From positions 1-47,508 of the IMG/VR virus record IMGVR_UViG_3300036760_001544: 47,508 nt of DNA, one strand, 5' to 3'. Below are positions 1 through 8,214 of the stretch, in pieces. Position 1 is the first letter of the stretch. The number at the start of each line of letters is the position of its first letter. The position numbers and the translations under genes are program-made. This DNA is from a virus. The notes below the pieces were generated by a model, which worked only from the letters and a program-made list of their open reading frames with translations, was not told the origin of the DNA and did not search any database.

Positions 1-2778
1 GTGGAAGCAGAGGCTCAGTTCCAACCCGGCGAACGGATCACCCACCACGAATTCGGCCAAGGTGTCGTTCTTGACCCAGCGCGCGATGGCTACTTGCGCG
101 CCTTCTTCGGTGTGGGCGAGCGCCGTGTGCCGGTTGGCGCTGTGCGCCGCCAGCTCTCGCGCACCGAGCGCATCCTGCGTTCCGTCGATGGCGGCGCAGA
201 TCGGTCGCGCAAAGCGTGGTTGTCCTACGAGGCGCACGCGCTGCCCGTCATGGAAAGCGCATCGGCGTTGACCTCGGCCAAAATCGACCTGCTGCCACAT
301 CAGGTGGTGCTGACGCACCGCATTGCCACCGCATCTCCCCGGCGCTATCTGATTGCCGACGAGGTGGGCTTGGGCAAGACCATCGAAACCGCGCTGATCT
401 TGCGTGAGCTGGCCAGCCGGGGCGAGCTGAACCGCGCGCTGATGGTGGTGCCTGCCGGGCTGGTGAACAACTGGCACCGCGAGCTGAACGAGGTGTTCAA
501 TCTCGATTTCGAAGTGTTCGGCTCCGAGGGTGACATCACCGACCGCAAGACCAACGCTTTCGCCAAGCACGACCGGTTGATCGCCAGCATCGACACACTG
601 AAGCGCCCAGCACGTATCAAGCGCCTGCTCAATGCGCCGCGTTGGGATCTGGTGGTGTTCGACGAAGCCCACCATCTGACCGCCTACCGCACCGGCGGCA
701 AGGTCAGAAAGACCGAGAACTACAAGCTGGCCGAGGCGTTGAAGGATCACTCGCGTGACCTGATGCTGCTGTCGGCCACGCCGCACCAGGGCAACCACTT
801 CCAGTTCTGGATGCTGGCGCAGCTTTTGAACCCCACGCTGTTTGGCAGCCCCGAAGAGATGCTGGAGAACCGCCACCGGCTCAATACGGTGATGTTCCGC
901 CGCACCAAGGCCGATGCCTGCCAGCCTGATGGTTCGCCGCTTTTTGCGCGGCGCTGGGTGCATACCGAGTCTTTCCTGATGAATCAGGATGAGCGGCTGT
1001 TCTACGAGAAGCTGCGCGAGTATCTGGAGGATGGCTTCGATCTGGCACGTCGCCAGGGTGGCCAGGGGCGAGCCCTCGGATTCCTGATGGCGATCTTCCA
1101 GAAGATTGCCGCGTCGAGCTTCGCTGCCGTGCGGCGAACCATGAAACGCCGACTGCTGATGCTGACGCTGCACGAGGCTTTCCTGCGGGACAAAGACCTC
1201 GACATCGAGGGACGCGAGCGGCTGACAGACGAGGCTCGGGAGCTGATCCACGAGGAGTTCAAACTCGCACGCGATAGCATCGGGCGCAGCGAAGTAGATC
1301 GTGTGCTCGCCGACCTCAAGTACCGCTTGGTCAAAAAGCTGGATGAGGAGGCGCTGGAAATGGCTTCCGATCCTTACGGCAGCGAATATTCCGCAACGCA
1401 CGCCGAGGAGGCTGCGTCGGCTGTCGTGGAGCTCCATCTGCCCGAGGAGCGCCTGCGCATTGGCGATCTGCTCAAGGTCTTCCCGCAACAGCGGGAAACC
1501 AAGGCGCAGAAGCTGCTCGATGGCCTGGGCTATTTGTGGCGGCAGAATGCAAGCGAGAAGATCGTCATCTTCGCCACCTACCTCGGCACTGTCGATCTGA
1601 TTGCCCGCGAGATTGAGCAGGCCTACCCCGGCCAGGGTGTGGTGGTGCTGCGTGGCGGCGACCACGGTGCCAAGCTGGCGGCAGAGCGGAAATTCCGCTT
1701 GAAAGACGGGCCGCGTGTTCTGGTGTGTACAGCGGCTGGCCGCGAAGGCTTGAACCTGCAGTTCGCGCGCATCCTGTTCAATTTCGATTTACCGTGGAAT
1801 CCGATGGATGTCGAACAGCGTATCGGGCGTATCCACCGCTATGGACAGAATCACACGGCGCAGGTCTACAACCTCGTACTGTCCGACACCATCGAAGGGC
1901 GAATTTTCCTGATGCTCGACGAGAAGCTGACGGAAATTGCCAAGACGGTCGGCAAGGTTGACGATCAAGGCAACGTGGCCGAAGACCTGCGCGCGCAGAT
2001 TCTTGGCCAGCTATCCGAGCGTCTCAATTACGACCGCCTGTACCAGGAGGCGTTGTCCGACCCTGAATTGAAACGCACACAGGTGGAGTTGGAAGCGGCG
2101 CTCTCGAATTCACGCGAAGCGCGGCAGGTGGTGTTTGATCTGTTCCAAGATCTCGATGGCTTCAGCCTCGATGACTACAAGCCGTTCTCCGACGTGTCGT
2201 CCAGCCTGGATCGGCTGGTGCGTTTCCTGTCGGCAGCGGTTGCGGATCGTCAGCAGCGCTTGGTCAAGATCGACGACGAGACCTACGACCTCGTGACTGT
2301 TGATGGCGCACGTCGGGCACGATTTACTTTGAACCGTGATACCGCTACAAGCAGCGAAAACGTGGAATTGATGGGCCTGGATCATCCGCTGGTACAGGAA
2401 GAACTTGGTCGCTGGCGCAGCGTTCCGCCCGAGGATATTGGCATTGCGGTTTCAGGGGACGTAGACGCGCCAGTTCTACTTTCTCTCTGGATGGTTGAGG
2501 CGTCTGCTGGCAACGGCGAACGCCGTGTCGTAGTTCAACCCATTGCCGTCAAGCAGGATGGCACACGGGTTCCGGCGGTCGAGCGGCAGGCTGAGCAATA
2601 CCTGCAGGCACCAGTAGCGTCACCGAGGTTTGCGCCAGAGCAGCGGCAGGAACTATTCACGCATGTGGTTGAGCCGACACTGCAGCGGGAACTGAAGCAC
2701 AAGGGCGCAGCGAATGGGGATGGCAGCTATTCGGCGGAGCTGATTGGATACGTTGAGATCATGAACCAGGGGGCGTGA
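1..2778 (+). CDS. SNF2-family helicase, RapA/DrmD-like, probable defence helicase
   Basis: A 925-residue SF2/SNF2 double-stranded nucleic acid translocase. Residues 10-45 (PGERITHHEFGQG onward) look like the small Tudor-like module found in RapA and UvrD. The ATPase follows: motif I GLGKT at 123-127, motif II DEAH at 221-224, motif III SAT at 258-260, and motif VI QRIGRIHRYGQ near residue 605. The last 250 residues are helical and match nothing I know. RapA is about 970 residues, and the DISARM helicase DrmD is of the same general type, so both are reasonable relatives. The start is GTG at base 1, so its promoter lies outside the window. The next gene overlaps its stop (TGATG), so the two are co-translated. 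The pairing with a HEPN-like partner favours defence over RNA polymerase recycling; that role is inferred. Confidence 0.85.
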   Translation: MEAEAQFQPGERITHHEFGQGVVLDPARDGYLRAFFGVGERRVPVGAVRRQLSRTERILRSVDGGADRSRKAWLSYEAHALPVMESASALTSAKIDLLPHQVVLTHRIATASPRRYLIADEVGLGKTIETALILRELASRGELNRALMVVPAGLVNNWHRELNEVFNLDFEVFGSEGDITDRKTNAFAKHDRLIASIDTLKRPARIKRLLNAPRWDLVVFDEAHHLTAYRTGGKVRKTENYKLAEALKDHSRDLMLLSATPHQGNHFQFWMLAQLLNPTLFGSPEEMLENRHRLNTVMFRRTKADACQPDGSPLFARRWVHTESFLMNQDERLFYEKLREYLEDGFDLARRQGGQGRALGFLMAIFQKIAASSFAAVRRTMKRRLLMLTLHEAFLRDKDLDIEGRERLTDEARELIHEEFKLARDSIGRSEVDRVLADLKYRLVKKLDEEALEMASDPYGSEYSATHAEEAASAVVELHLPEERLRIGDLLKVFPQQRETKAQKLLDGLGYLWRQNASEKIVIFATYLGTVDLIAREIEQAYPGQGVVVLRGGDHGAKLAAERKFRLKDGPRVLVCTAAGREGLNLQFARILFNFDLPWNPMDVEQRIGRIHRYGQNHTAQVYNLVLSDTIEGRIFLMLDEKLTEIAKTVGKVDDQGNVAEDLRAQILGQLSERLNYDRLYQEALSDPELKRTQVELEAALSNSREARQVVFDLFQDLDGFSLDDYKPFSDVSSSLDRLVRFLSAAVADRQQRLVKIDDETYDLVTVDGARRARFTLNRDTATSSENVELMGLDHPLVQEELGRWRSVPPEDIGIAVSGDVDAPVLLSLWMVEASAGNGERRVVVQPIAVKQDGTRVPAVERQAEQYLQAPVASPRFAPEQRQELFTHVVEPTLQRELKHKGAANGDGSYSAELIGYVEIMNQGA

Positions 2779-4079
2779 TGTTGGACGAATACTCCATCGA
2801 GCAGCGCGCGACGCAGATTTTCGACGCGCGCAGCAAGGAATATTTTTCCGAGGTGTTGAGCTGCTACTCGGCAGGCAACCATCGGTCAGCGGTCGTAATG
2901 CTCTGGTCGGTCGTGGTCTGCGACCTGCTGTTCAAGCTCCAGCACTTGGTTGATCTCTACGGGGATGGCAAGGCCAAGAGCATTCTGGCCGAAATCGGAC
3001 AGATGCAGCAGGATAACGAGCGGTCACCGGTGTGGGAAACGAAGCTAGTGGAGTCGGTGGCCGAGCAGACTCAGTTACTGGACATCGCCGAACGTGAGAA
3101 TCTGCTCCATCTGCAACGGCAGCGCCATCTTGCGGCGCACCCGGTGGTCAACGCAAATTTTCAGTTGCATCGCCCGAACCGTGACACGGCCCGCGCGCTG
3201 ATTCGCAACGCACTCGACGGTCTGCTCACGAAGGCTCCGATCTTGTCGAAGCAGATTGTGGGTGATCTGGTCGAAGACCTTGAACAGGCATCTGGCATCC
3301 TGATCGATGACAAGAAATTGAAGGCGTACTTGGAGAGCAAGTATTTCTCGCGCTTCAATCCGGAGGTCGAAAGGGCTGTATTCAAAGCCCTCTGGAAATT
3401 CGTATTCCGGCTGACCGACGAAAAATGCGAGAAGAACCGCGCCATCAACTACAGCGCGCTGACCCTGCTCTATAGCCGCAACCCCGGCCAGTTTCGGGCG
3501 CAGATCGATGCCGACAAGGATTACTTCAGCACGATAGCTACGGGTGGCACGGCGCTGGTCTGCCTGATCCATTTTCTATCGCGTTCGGGTCCGATCTACG
3601 GGCTGCTGGCAGATCACGCCAAAACCGCGATTCAGCACATCGTCGACAACGACGTGTCGTCCCGATGCTTGGCGTGGTTCACGGCAGCGTCCTTGCCGGA
3701 GCACGCCGAAAGCCTGCGTGCGTGGATTGTTGGCGATGCGTCTCCGGAGGTCGGGCGCGAAACCTGGGATGCTTTGCGGGAAATATCGGACTCTCCGGAA
3801 TGGGAGAAAACCGTAGTGCGTCTTGCAAGCGCGTACTACGTGGCAAGCTCCAGCTACGATGGCGCGGACAAACGCTTCAATGAGGCAATCCGGCCTTTGC
3901 TTCCGAAATTTGATCTGGACGACTGCATCGAGCTGATTCGAGGCATCGAGCAAAATGGTCAAACGTGGGAGCGACGCGGGGCCTACAGAGACCACCGGGA
4001 GCTTCGTGCCCGCGCGCTGGAGATAAATCCGGCGGCTGATTTGACCGAATACCAGGTATTCAATCGTCACCTCGGCTGA
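2778..4079 (+). CDS. HEPN-like protein coupled to the helicase, putative RNase effector
   Basis: A 433-residue protein with no family I can name outright. The N-terminal 150 residues are all-helical and end in QRQRHLAAHPV, which contains R116-H117-x3-H121. This is the R-polar-x3-H (Rx4-6H) signature of HEPN ribonucleases, at the expected place in the last helices of the domain. Residues about 160-433 look like a helical repeat array. The ATG at 2778 overlaps the helicase stop; GTG at 2775 is an alternative start, and a G-rich ribosome-binding site at 2769-2773 serves either. HEPN proteins often act as toxins that cut RNA once a partner senses infection, so a helicase-sensor plus HEPN-effector arrangement is inferred. 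It could also be a structural HEPN or DUF4145-like adaptor without catalysis. Confidence 0.6.
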   Translation: MLDEYSIEQRATQIFDARSKEYFSEVLSCYSAGNHRSAVVMLWSVVVCDLLFKLQHLVDLYGDGKAKSILAEIGQMQQDNERSPVWETKLVESVAEQTQLLDIAERENLLHLQRQRHLAAHPVVNANFQLHRPNRDTARALIRNALDGLLTKAPILSKQIVGDLVEDLEQASGILIDDKKLKAYLESKYFSRFNPEVERAVFKALWKFVFRLTDEKCEKNRAINYSALTLLYSRNPGQFRAQIDADKDYFSTIATGGTALVCLIHFLSRSGPIYGLLADHAKTAIQHIVDNDVSSRCLAWFTAASLPEHAESLRAWIVGDASPEVGRETWDALREISDSPEWEKTVVRLASAYYVASSSYDGADKRFNEAIRPLLPKFDLDDCIELIRGIEQNGQTWERRGAYRDHRELRARALEINPAADLTEYQVFNRHLG

Positions 4080-4102
4080 GGTTGGGTTGCTTAGGGTCTG
4101 TC
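4080..4102. other. Probable left prophage boundary
   Basis: Only 23 bp separate the stop of the rightward host gene from the stop of the leftward endolysin gene, so the attachment junction is here or in the extreme 3' end of one of them. GGGTC occurs at 4094-4098 and again near 44269 in the right boundary region; five bases are too few to count as evidence. Confidence 0.4.
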
Positions 4103-4564
4103 TCACCCGAGAAGCAAGGCGGCCTCCGCCTCCCGCCGGGCTACAAGCCCTGGCAGCACCTTGCCGCCCCCATAGACCCAGCGCCGCAGTTCCTGCCCCG
4201 CTGCATGCCAGTCTCGCTGGTTGATCCGCCGCCGAAGCGTCGAGGTCTGTAACCGGCCCGCGCCGAGGTTGAACGTGAAGTCCACGATGGCTGCGAGCCG
4301 CTCCTCCGGTTCAGCGGCCAGAACCGGGCAGTAGCGCAGGTTCGCCGCCAGTGCCGTCTGTAGATCACGCGCCAAACAGTTCTCGGCTTCCTCTTCGGTG
4401 ATCGGCGGATGCTTCGGGTCGCACAGGTGGCCGTAGCCAATTGTCCAGAACCCTGCTGGGCAAACGTAGGGAACGGCGGTAATTTCAACGCCACGCTTCA
4501 CCTTGCGCTCGAACCCTTCGAAGCGCTTCGCCAGATCGATGGCCGCCTTCGGAACCTCGATCAC
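4103..4564 (-). CDS. Phage endolysin, T4-lysozyme family (GH24)
   Basis: A 153-residue muramidase that cuts peptidoglycan at host lysis. The GH24 signature is clear: E16 in RFEGF, then C35 and T41 in VCPAGFWTIGYGH. Cysteine replaces the catalytic Asp of T4 lysozyme (E-D-T), as in the P1 Lyz and phage 21 E-C-T enzymes, and the C-x5-T spacing is kept. About ten extra residues lie between E16 and C35 compared with those enzymes. There is no signal-anchor or signal peptide, so it should need the holin for release. The GTG start at 4564 overlaps the holin stop (GTGA), giving strict coupling. It is the last gene of the late operon, next to the host junction. Confidence 0.9.
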   Translation of the reverse strand: MIEVPKAAIDLAKRFEGFERKVKRGVEITAVPYVCPAGFWTIGYGHLCDPKHPPITEEEAENCLARDLQTALAANLRYCPVLAAEPEERLAAIVDFTFNLGAGRLQTSTLRRRINQRDWHAAGQELRRWVYGGGKVLPGLVARREAEAALLLG

Positions 4565-5037
4565 GGCCGCACCCGGTCGAACACTCGGCCCAAGAACCAG
4601 AAGTTCAGCACCCCGGCCCACAGCGCCTGATCGGCCTCCGTCCATGCGTGCAGGATCGCCGTGCCCCAACCGGCACCGGCGGTGACTGCAGCCGCAAACG
4701 CCGCCGTTTTGGCCGCGCAGTAAAGGGCCATGAACCAGTACGTGATCACCGGTCGCACGCTGATCGACAACGCATCGGCCCAGCGCACACCGGATCGTTG
4801 CCCCTGTGCCGCAACTGCCTCACGCAAGGCATCTATCGCGCCGGTATTCCAGGCCGCATCAGCAGCGGCCCCAATCTCGCCCAACCGTTGAGCGCCACGC
4901 AGTTTCTCGAATTCCAGCGCCTTGTCCTGCATAGCCAGTTCGTGGCCGCGCTCGCTCTTGCGGTCGAGCCACTTGAGAATTTCCGGGGCAAGTCGGAAGG
5001 CCCCACCGAGAAGGCCGCCAAGTAGGGTCTCGATCAT
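4561..5037 (-). CDS. Putative holin (3TM type)
   Basis: A 158-residue membrane protein just before the endolysin, which is the usual holin position. The N-terminus (residues 2-20) is hydrophobic, followed by a charged helical stretch about 23-80. Two strong membrane segments follow near 97-125 and 139-153, and a basic tail ends the protein. The layout resembles the 3TM holin family found in phages and gene transfer agents. It would form the membrane lesion that lets the cytoplasmic endolysin reach the wall. It overlaps both neighbours by 4 bp. Position and topology support the role; sequence similarity alone is modest. Confidence 0.65.
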   Translation of the reverse strand: MIETLLGGLLGGAFRLAPEILKWLDRKSERGHELAMQDKALEFEKLRGAQRLGEIGAAADAAWNTGAIDALREAVAAQGQRSGVRWADALSISVRPVITYWFMALYCAAKTAAFAAAVTAGAGWGTAILHAWTEADQALWAGVLNFWFLGRVFDRVRP

Positions 5038-5327
5038 TGCCCACCTCCGAACAGCTTGAGTTTCACGAACGCACCAGCCATCAGTGCCATCACCAAGCCA
5101 GTGACCAACATCTTCACGATGGTCAGGCCGGCGGTTTTCTTGGCCTCGTTGAAGGCGTCGAGCAGGCCGCGCAGCTCTCGGATGTCGTGCGCAGCCTCCG
5201 GCCCATCGAGACCGACGTCGGCCAATGCGTGGCGGGCACCGCGCTCGGCGGCACGCTCCAGAATCGCCTCGAATTCCTCCTGCGGCAGCGTCACCATCTT
5301 TCGCCGCTCCACCTGGATTGCATCCAT
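5034..5327 (-). CDS. Small membrane protein of the lysis module (DUF6127-like)
   Basis: A 97-residue protein. Residues 10-70 are an amphipathic helical region (LPQEEFEAILERAAERGARHAL onward), and residues about 68-92 form one membrane segment ending in KLKLFGGGQ. It looks like the DUF6127 family, usually found next to phage holins. It could be a second holin or antiholin, or a spanin-like lysis helper; no Rz/Rz1 pair is visible in this window. The start has a good site, GGAGGATG with ATG at 5327. A stable hairpin lies 20-45 bases upstream in the transcript and closely resembles the one before the capsid gene. Confidence 0.55.
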   Translation of the reverse strand: MDAIQVERRKMVTLPQEEFEAILERAAERGARHALADVGLDGPEAAHDIRELRGLLDAFNEAKKTAGLTIVKMLVTGLVMALMAGAFVKLKLFGGGQ

Positions 5328-5346
5328 GTTTTCATCCTCCAGAAAT

Positions 5347-5374
5347 GCGAAACCCGCCTCGTGGGCGGGTTCGC
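5347..5374 (-). terminator. Intercistronic hairpin before the lysis genes
   Basis: The arms AACCCGCC (5351-5358) and GGCGGGTT (5364-5371) enclose a 5-base loop and are extended by GCG/CGC across a one-base bulge. There is no clean T-tract on the leftward transcript, so it may be an attenuator or RNA-processing site rather than a full terminator. The sequence that follows it (TTTCGCATTTCTGGAG) nearly repeats the one before the capsid gene. Confidence 0.5.
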
Positions 5375-5396
5375 GGGTACGAAAGTAGTTGTGGCG

Positions 5397-5633
5397 CTAC
5401 GGCTTCTTGCCGTGAGCCTTGGCCTGCGGATGCCCGGCCTTTCTGCTGGCCAGGACGGCAGCGCCGCCCACCAGCCGGCGCATGGCCAGCGCGCGCTGCT
5501 TCGGATGCACGTCACCGCGCTCAATGGTGTCCTGCGCTTCTGCCAGCGCCAGCAGCGTGTCCTTGTCGGCCCCATCGGGCAGCGCATCGATGGCGGGCCG
5601 TACCCGCTCCAGAAATGTCGTCGGTTGGTTCAT
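5397..5633 (-). CDS. Hypothetical phage protein between tail and lysis genes
   Basis: A 78-residue soluble, helical protein with a basic C-terminus (RKAGHPQAKAHGKKP). It has no membrane segment, no cysteine and no motif I recognise. ATG at 5633 is preceded at a good distance by an AGGAGAAAC-type site on the leftward strand. It lies between the tail module and the lysis cassette, so a late-expressed minor role is likely, but function is unknown. Confidence 0.55.
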   Translation of the reverse strand: MNQPTTFLERVRPAIDALPDGADKDTLLALAEAQDTIERGDVHPKQRALAMRRLVGGAAVLASRKAGHPQAKAHGKKP

Positions 5634-5654
5634 TCTCTGTTTCTCCTGTTGTCG

Positions 5655-5873
5655 TCAGACGGGAAATACCTGCCGCGCCACCGGTGACTTGGTAGCGATG
5701 CCGTTCTTGATCTGCACCCGGTCGCCAACCGCCACGACATCGAGCGTCCTGGCGGTGACCGCACCCCGTTCGGTCGCCACGCGCACCACGGCCCCGTCGA
5801 TGCCGACCACCGCGCCCACCACCAGCGTGTCCGTGGCCAACAGACGGGAGAGTTCCTTCAATGCGAAGCTCAT
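5655..5873 (-). CDS. Small tail-module protein, unknown
   Basis: A 72-residue protein that is mostly beta after a short helix. The stretch VVGAVVGIDGAVVRVATERGAVTARTLDVVAVGDRVQIKNG reads like a small OB- or SH3-like barrel. Similar little proteins follow the tail-tip genes of other siphophages. ATG at 5873 overlaps the stop of the gene before it by 4 bp, so it is coupled to the tail operon. Function is unknown. Confidence 0.55.
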   Translation of the reverse strand: MSFALKELSRLLATDTLVVGAVVGIDGAVVRVATERGAVTARTLDVVAVGDRVQIKNGIATKSPVARQVFPV

Positions 5874-6166
5874 CGCGGCTGCTCCAGGGTGAGTTGGGTT
5901 TCGATGGCGGCCTCCGACACCGTGATCTGGATGCCCGTCACCTTGGCGCGGTAGGGGCTCGCTGTGGACGGGTCGGTCGCCTCGACGATCTGCCCGAGGC
6001 GAAAACCCGGCCGGAAGACCACTGCCATCTCGACTCGGTTGAATGCGTGGGCATTGGCATCCATCTCGGCCACACCCCGGTGGATCAGCGCGTCGGCGGC
6101 GAGCAGCGGCTCGACGATGGGTGATCCCTCGCGCGCACCGTCACCCCGGTAGACCTCGATGATCAC
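5870..6166 (-). CDS. Tail-associated hypothetical protein
   Basis: A 98-residue protein. I place the start at GTG 6166, which overlaps the upstream stop (GTGA) and has AAGGGGA seven to eight bases before it. The longer reading in this frame overlaps the 168-residue gene throughout and is its shadow. The sequence is alpha/beta, with MAVVFRPGFRLGQIVEATD in the middle and a beta-rich end. It is probably a minor tail-tip or fibre-base component, from its position alone. Confidence 0.6.
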   Translation of the reverse strand: MIIEVYRGDGAREGSPIVEPLLAADALIHRGVAEMDANAHAFNRVEMAVVFRPGFRLGQIVEATDPSTASPYRAKVTGIQITVSEAAIETQLTLEQPR

Positions 6167-6669
6167 GATGCCGTCCCCTTGATGAGCGCCAGGATCGAGA
6201 AGTCCGTCTCGCCGTTGAGCGTGCTGGGCGACGACAGGGCATAGACCAGGGCCAGCGCGTCGTAGGTGACCTTGGCCACCGCCACGCCCTTGCTTGATGC
6301 CTTCACCGTGACCTTGTCGAATTGCAGGGTGAGGCCACCGAGGCTGCGTCCATACCAGACCGATTGCGAGAGGCTGGATCGAGCCGGCTTGCCCAACGTG
6401 GCAGTATCGGCATCCTCGAACATCAGCTCCTCTGTCACCGTGACCACCGTGCTGCCCTGGGCAGACAGCGACCCCGCCGAGCAGATGGTGTCGGTGATGC
6501 TGACGTTGTCGGACTTGTAGACGAGGATGTAGGCAGTTTCGCCCGGACTGAAGGAACTGCGGCCGCCGTTCAGGCCATCGGGCCGGGTGTCGACCTCGGC
6601 CGAGAGGTGACCGTCGGAACCCGATCCGTCCGGGTTGCCGAATTGAACGCGAATGGTGGCATTGGCCAT
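6163..6669 (-). CDS. Beta-rich tail-tip structural protein, unknown
   Basis: A 168-residue, Gly/Ser/Thr-rich, mostly beta protein with low charge, typical of a virion surface component. Serine-rich strands (FSPGETAYILVYKSDN; SAGSLSAQGSTVVTVTEE) suggest a jelly-roll or Ig-like fold. It lies downstream of the probable tail hub gene and is likely a tail-tip or receptor-contact protein. There is no recognised family. Confidence 0.55.
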   Translation of the reverse strand: MANATIRVQFGNPDGSGSDGHLSAEVDTRPDGLNGGRSSFSPGETAYILVYKSDNVSITDTICSAGSLSAQGSTVVTVTEELMFEDADTATLGKPARSSLSQSVWYGRSLGGLTLQFDKVTVKASSKGVAVAKVTYDALALVYALSSPSTLNGETDFSILALIKGTAS

Positions 6670-6678
6670 GATGTGTCC

Positions 6679-8214
6679 TCAAGCATCGACCAGCACGAAC
6701 TGCACTTCCTCATCGACGGGAAGCGCCACGCGCCAGTCGAGCGACGTGGTGGTGTAGGTGATTCGAAGCAGGCTGTAACCGCTGGTCGCCGCCGTGAGGG
6801 TCTGGCCTGCGGCGGTTACATCACCCAGACCGGTGTGCTGCCAGGCCAGATCGACGATGGCGGTCACCGGGTAGCGGGTGCTTGCCCGCCCTTCGACGAA
6901 CTCGACCGTTTCGATTTCTGTGCGCGTTGTCTCGCCCAGCGTGGCAATGACCGTGGCCGGGTGCCCGGTATGAGCCAGCACCAAGGTGCGGGCGCTGGCG
7001 AGATAGGCGCGTACCGTTCCCCGGTAGGCGTCGTCGATATCGGCCACATACTCGATGCGGTCAGTGGACATACTCACGCCGCCCTCGTCGTTGGCCAGGG
7101 TCACCCGGTTGTAGCCGCGCATCGGCGCAATCTGCGCCTGCGCCGACATCACGTCGGCGTCGAACAGGCTGTGGGCGACAGCGGCCGCGCCATACTGCGG
7201 GATGCTCACCGGGTGCCGGCGGCGGCAGATCACCGATCCATCCGGGTTGCTCTCGACGATGCCGCCGATAGCCGCCACGATGTTGCGGGCAGCCGCCAGC
7301 GGTGTCGCCCCTTCCAGCATCAGCCGGCCTGCTGGGATGACCCACTCGGGGAGACTCCAGTCAACCGGGCCGATCAGGAATTCCACCGCCTCGTGGGCAG
7401 CAATGGCTCCGGCCTCGTAGTAGCGGATCGTGCCGGCGAAGGGTGCATCCAGCAGCGCCACGGGCGAGACCGCCGTCAGTTCCATCCGCTGTTCAGCGAC
7501 CGAGGTGCGCGACAGGGTCTTGCCGTCGACCACCAGCACGAAGGTTTCCAGGCCGAGTGCGAGCGTGATCGTGTCGCCAATGCCGATGGCGGCGAAGTCG
7601 GCGATGGCCGCGATCTCGACCCGCGCGATCCAGACCGGACTCTCCTCGTCGCAGGAGAGCGTCGCCTCGACGATGCGAATCCGCTGGCCGTGCCAGACAA
7701 GCTCCGGGCTGTTCACCACCGCCTGTAGCCGGGCGTCGTCGAGGATCGACCAGGATGCGGTCAGCCGCTTGGCGACCGGGTCGACGTCGGTCACGTCGTA
7801 GCCGAGCACCATCCTGGCCGCGACCTGCTGGGTGAGCCAGTACGCAATCCGCATCGATTTCCGGCAAGCGCCAAGATCGGTGTACGGGATGACGTGGCGA
7901 GCCTTGGTCTGATGTACATCACCCCAGACCGCAGAAATGCTTCGGCGGTGCTGGCGCATGTCCCCGTAGGGATACCGACTTCCGCTCTCCAGCCGCAGTC
8001 CATAGGGTGACTGAAGATTCTGCGCGAAGCGGATTGACCAGCTTTCCGCGTGCTGCCACGCGCGCAGGCGGGTCATATCCCAGGGCGTGGCGTTGGCCAC
8101 GAAAACTTCCGTCTTGCCCCAGGCAGCCTCGAAGCGGCGCTTGAGAACGGTCGGGCCAGAGTCCGCGTAGAGCCCCGCCCCTAGCGTGAGGGCGAGCGAG
8201 ATGCCGAGGGTCAT
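6679..8214 (-). CDS. Probable tail hub/baseplate protein
   Basis: A 511-residue protein in the place where siphophages encode the central tail hub (gp27/gpJ-like) after the distal tail proteins. The N-terminus is alpha/beta. The middle, about residues 180-350, has beta-rich segments like hub domains, including AIADFAAIGIGDTITLALGLE and LDAPFAGTIRYYEAGAIAAHEA. It also contains VIPAGRLMLEGATPLAAARNIVAAIGG, which resembles the helical region of phage hub proteins. The C-terminal 150 residues are beta. It overlaps its upstream neighbour (ATGA at 8211-8214). The assignment is positional and structural only. Confidence 0.5.
   Translation of the reverse strand: MTLGISLALTLGAGLYADSGPTVLKRRFEAAWGKTEVFVANATPWDMTRLRAWQHAESWSIRFAQNLQSPYGLRLESGSRYPYGDMRQHRRSISAVWGDVHQTKARHVIPYTDLGACRKSMRIAYWLTQQVAARMVLGYDVTDVDPVAKRLTASWSILDDARLQAVVNSPELVWHGQRIRIVEATLSCDEESPVWIARVEIAAIADFAAIGIGDTITLALGLETFVLVVDGKTLSRTSVAEQRMELTAVSPVALLDAPFAGTIRYYEAGAIAAHEAVEFLIGPVDWSLPEWVIPAGRLMLEGATPLAAARNIVAAIGGIVESNPDGSVICRRRHPVSIPQYGAAAVAHSLFDADVMSAQAQIAPMRGYNRVTLANDEGGVSMSTDRIEYVADIDDAYRGTVRAYLASARTLVLAHTGHPATVIATLGETTRTEIETVEFVEGRASTRYPVTAIVDLAWQHTGLGDVTAAGQTLTAATSGYSLLRITYTTTSLDWRVALPVDEEVQFVLVDA

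Noticed and set aside
1-4079. DISARM locus
   Set aside because: The helicase is DrmD-like at most. No drmA, drmB, drmC or DISARM methyltransferase is near; the methyltransferases present belong to the prophage.
6322-7728. Long rightward open frames opposite the tail genes (also 9797-11836 and 13429-15465)
   Set aside because: They are high-GC shadows of real leftward genes: odd composition, no ribosome-binding sites, no family resemblance.
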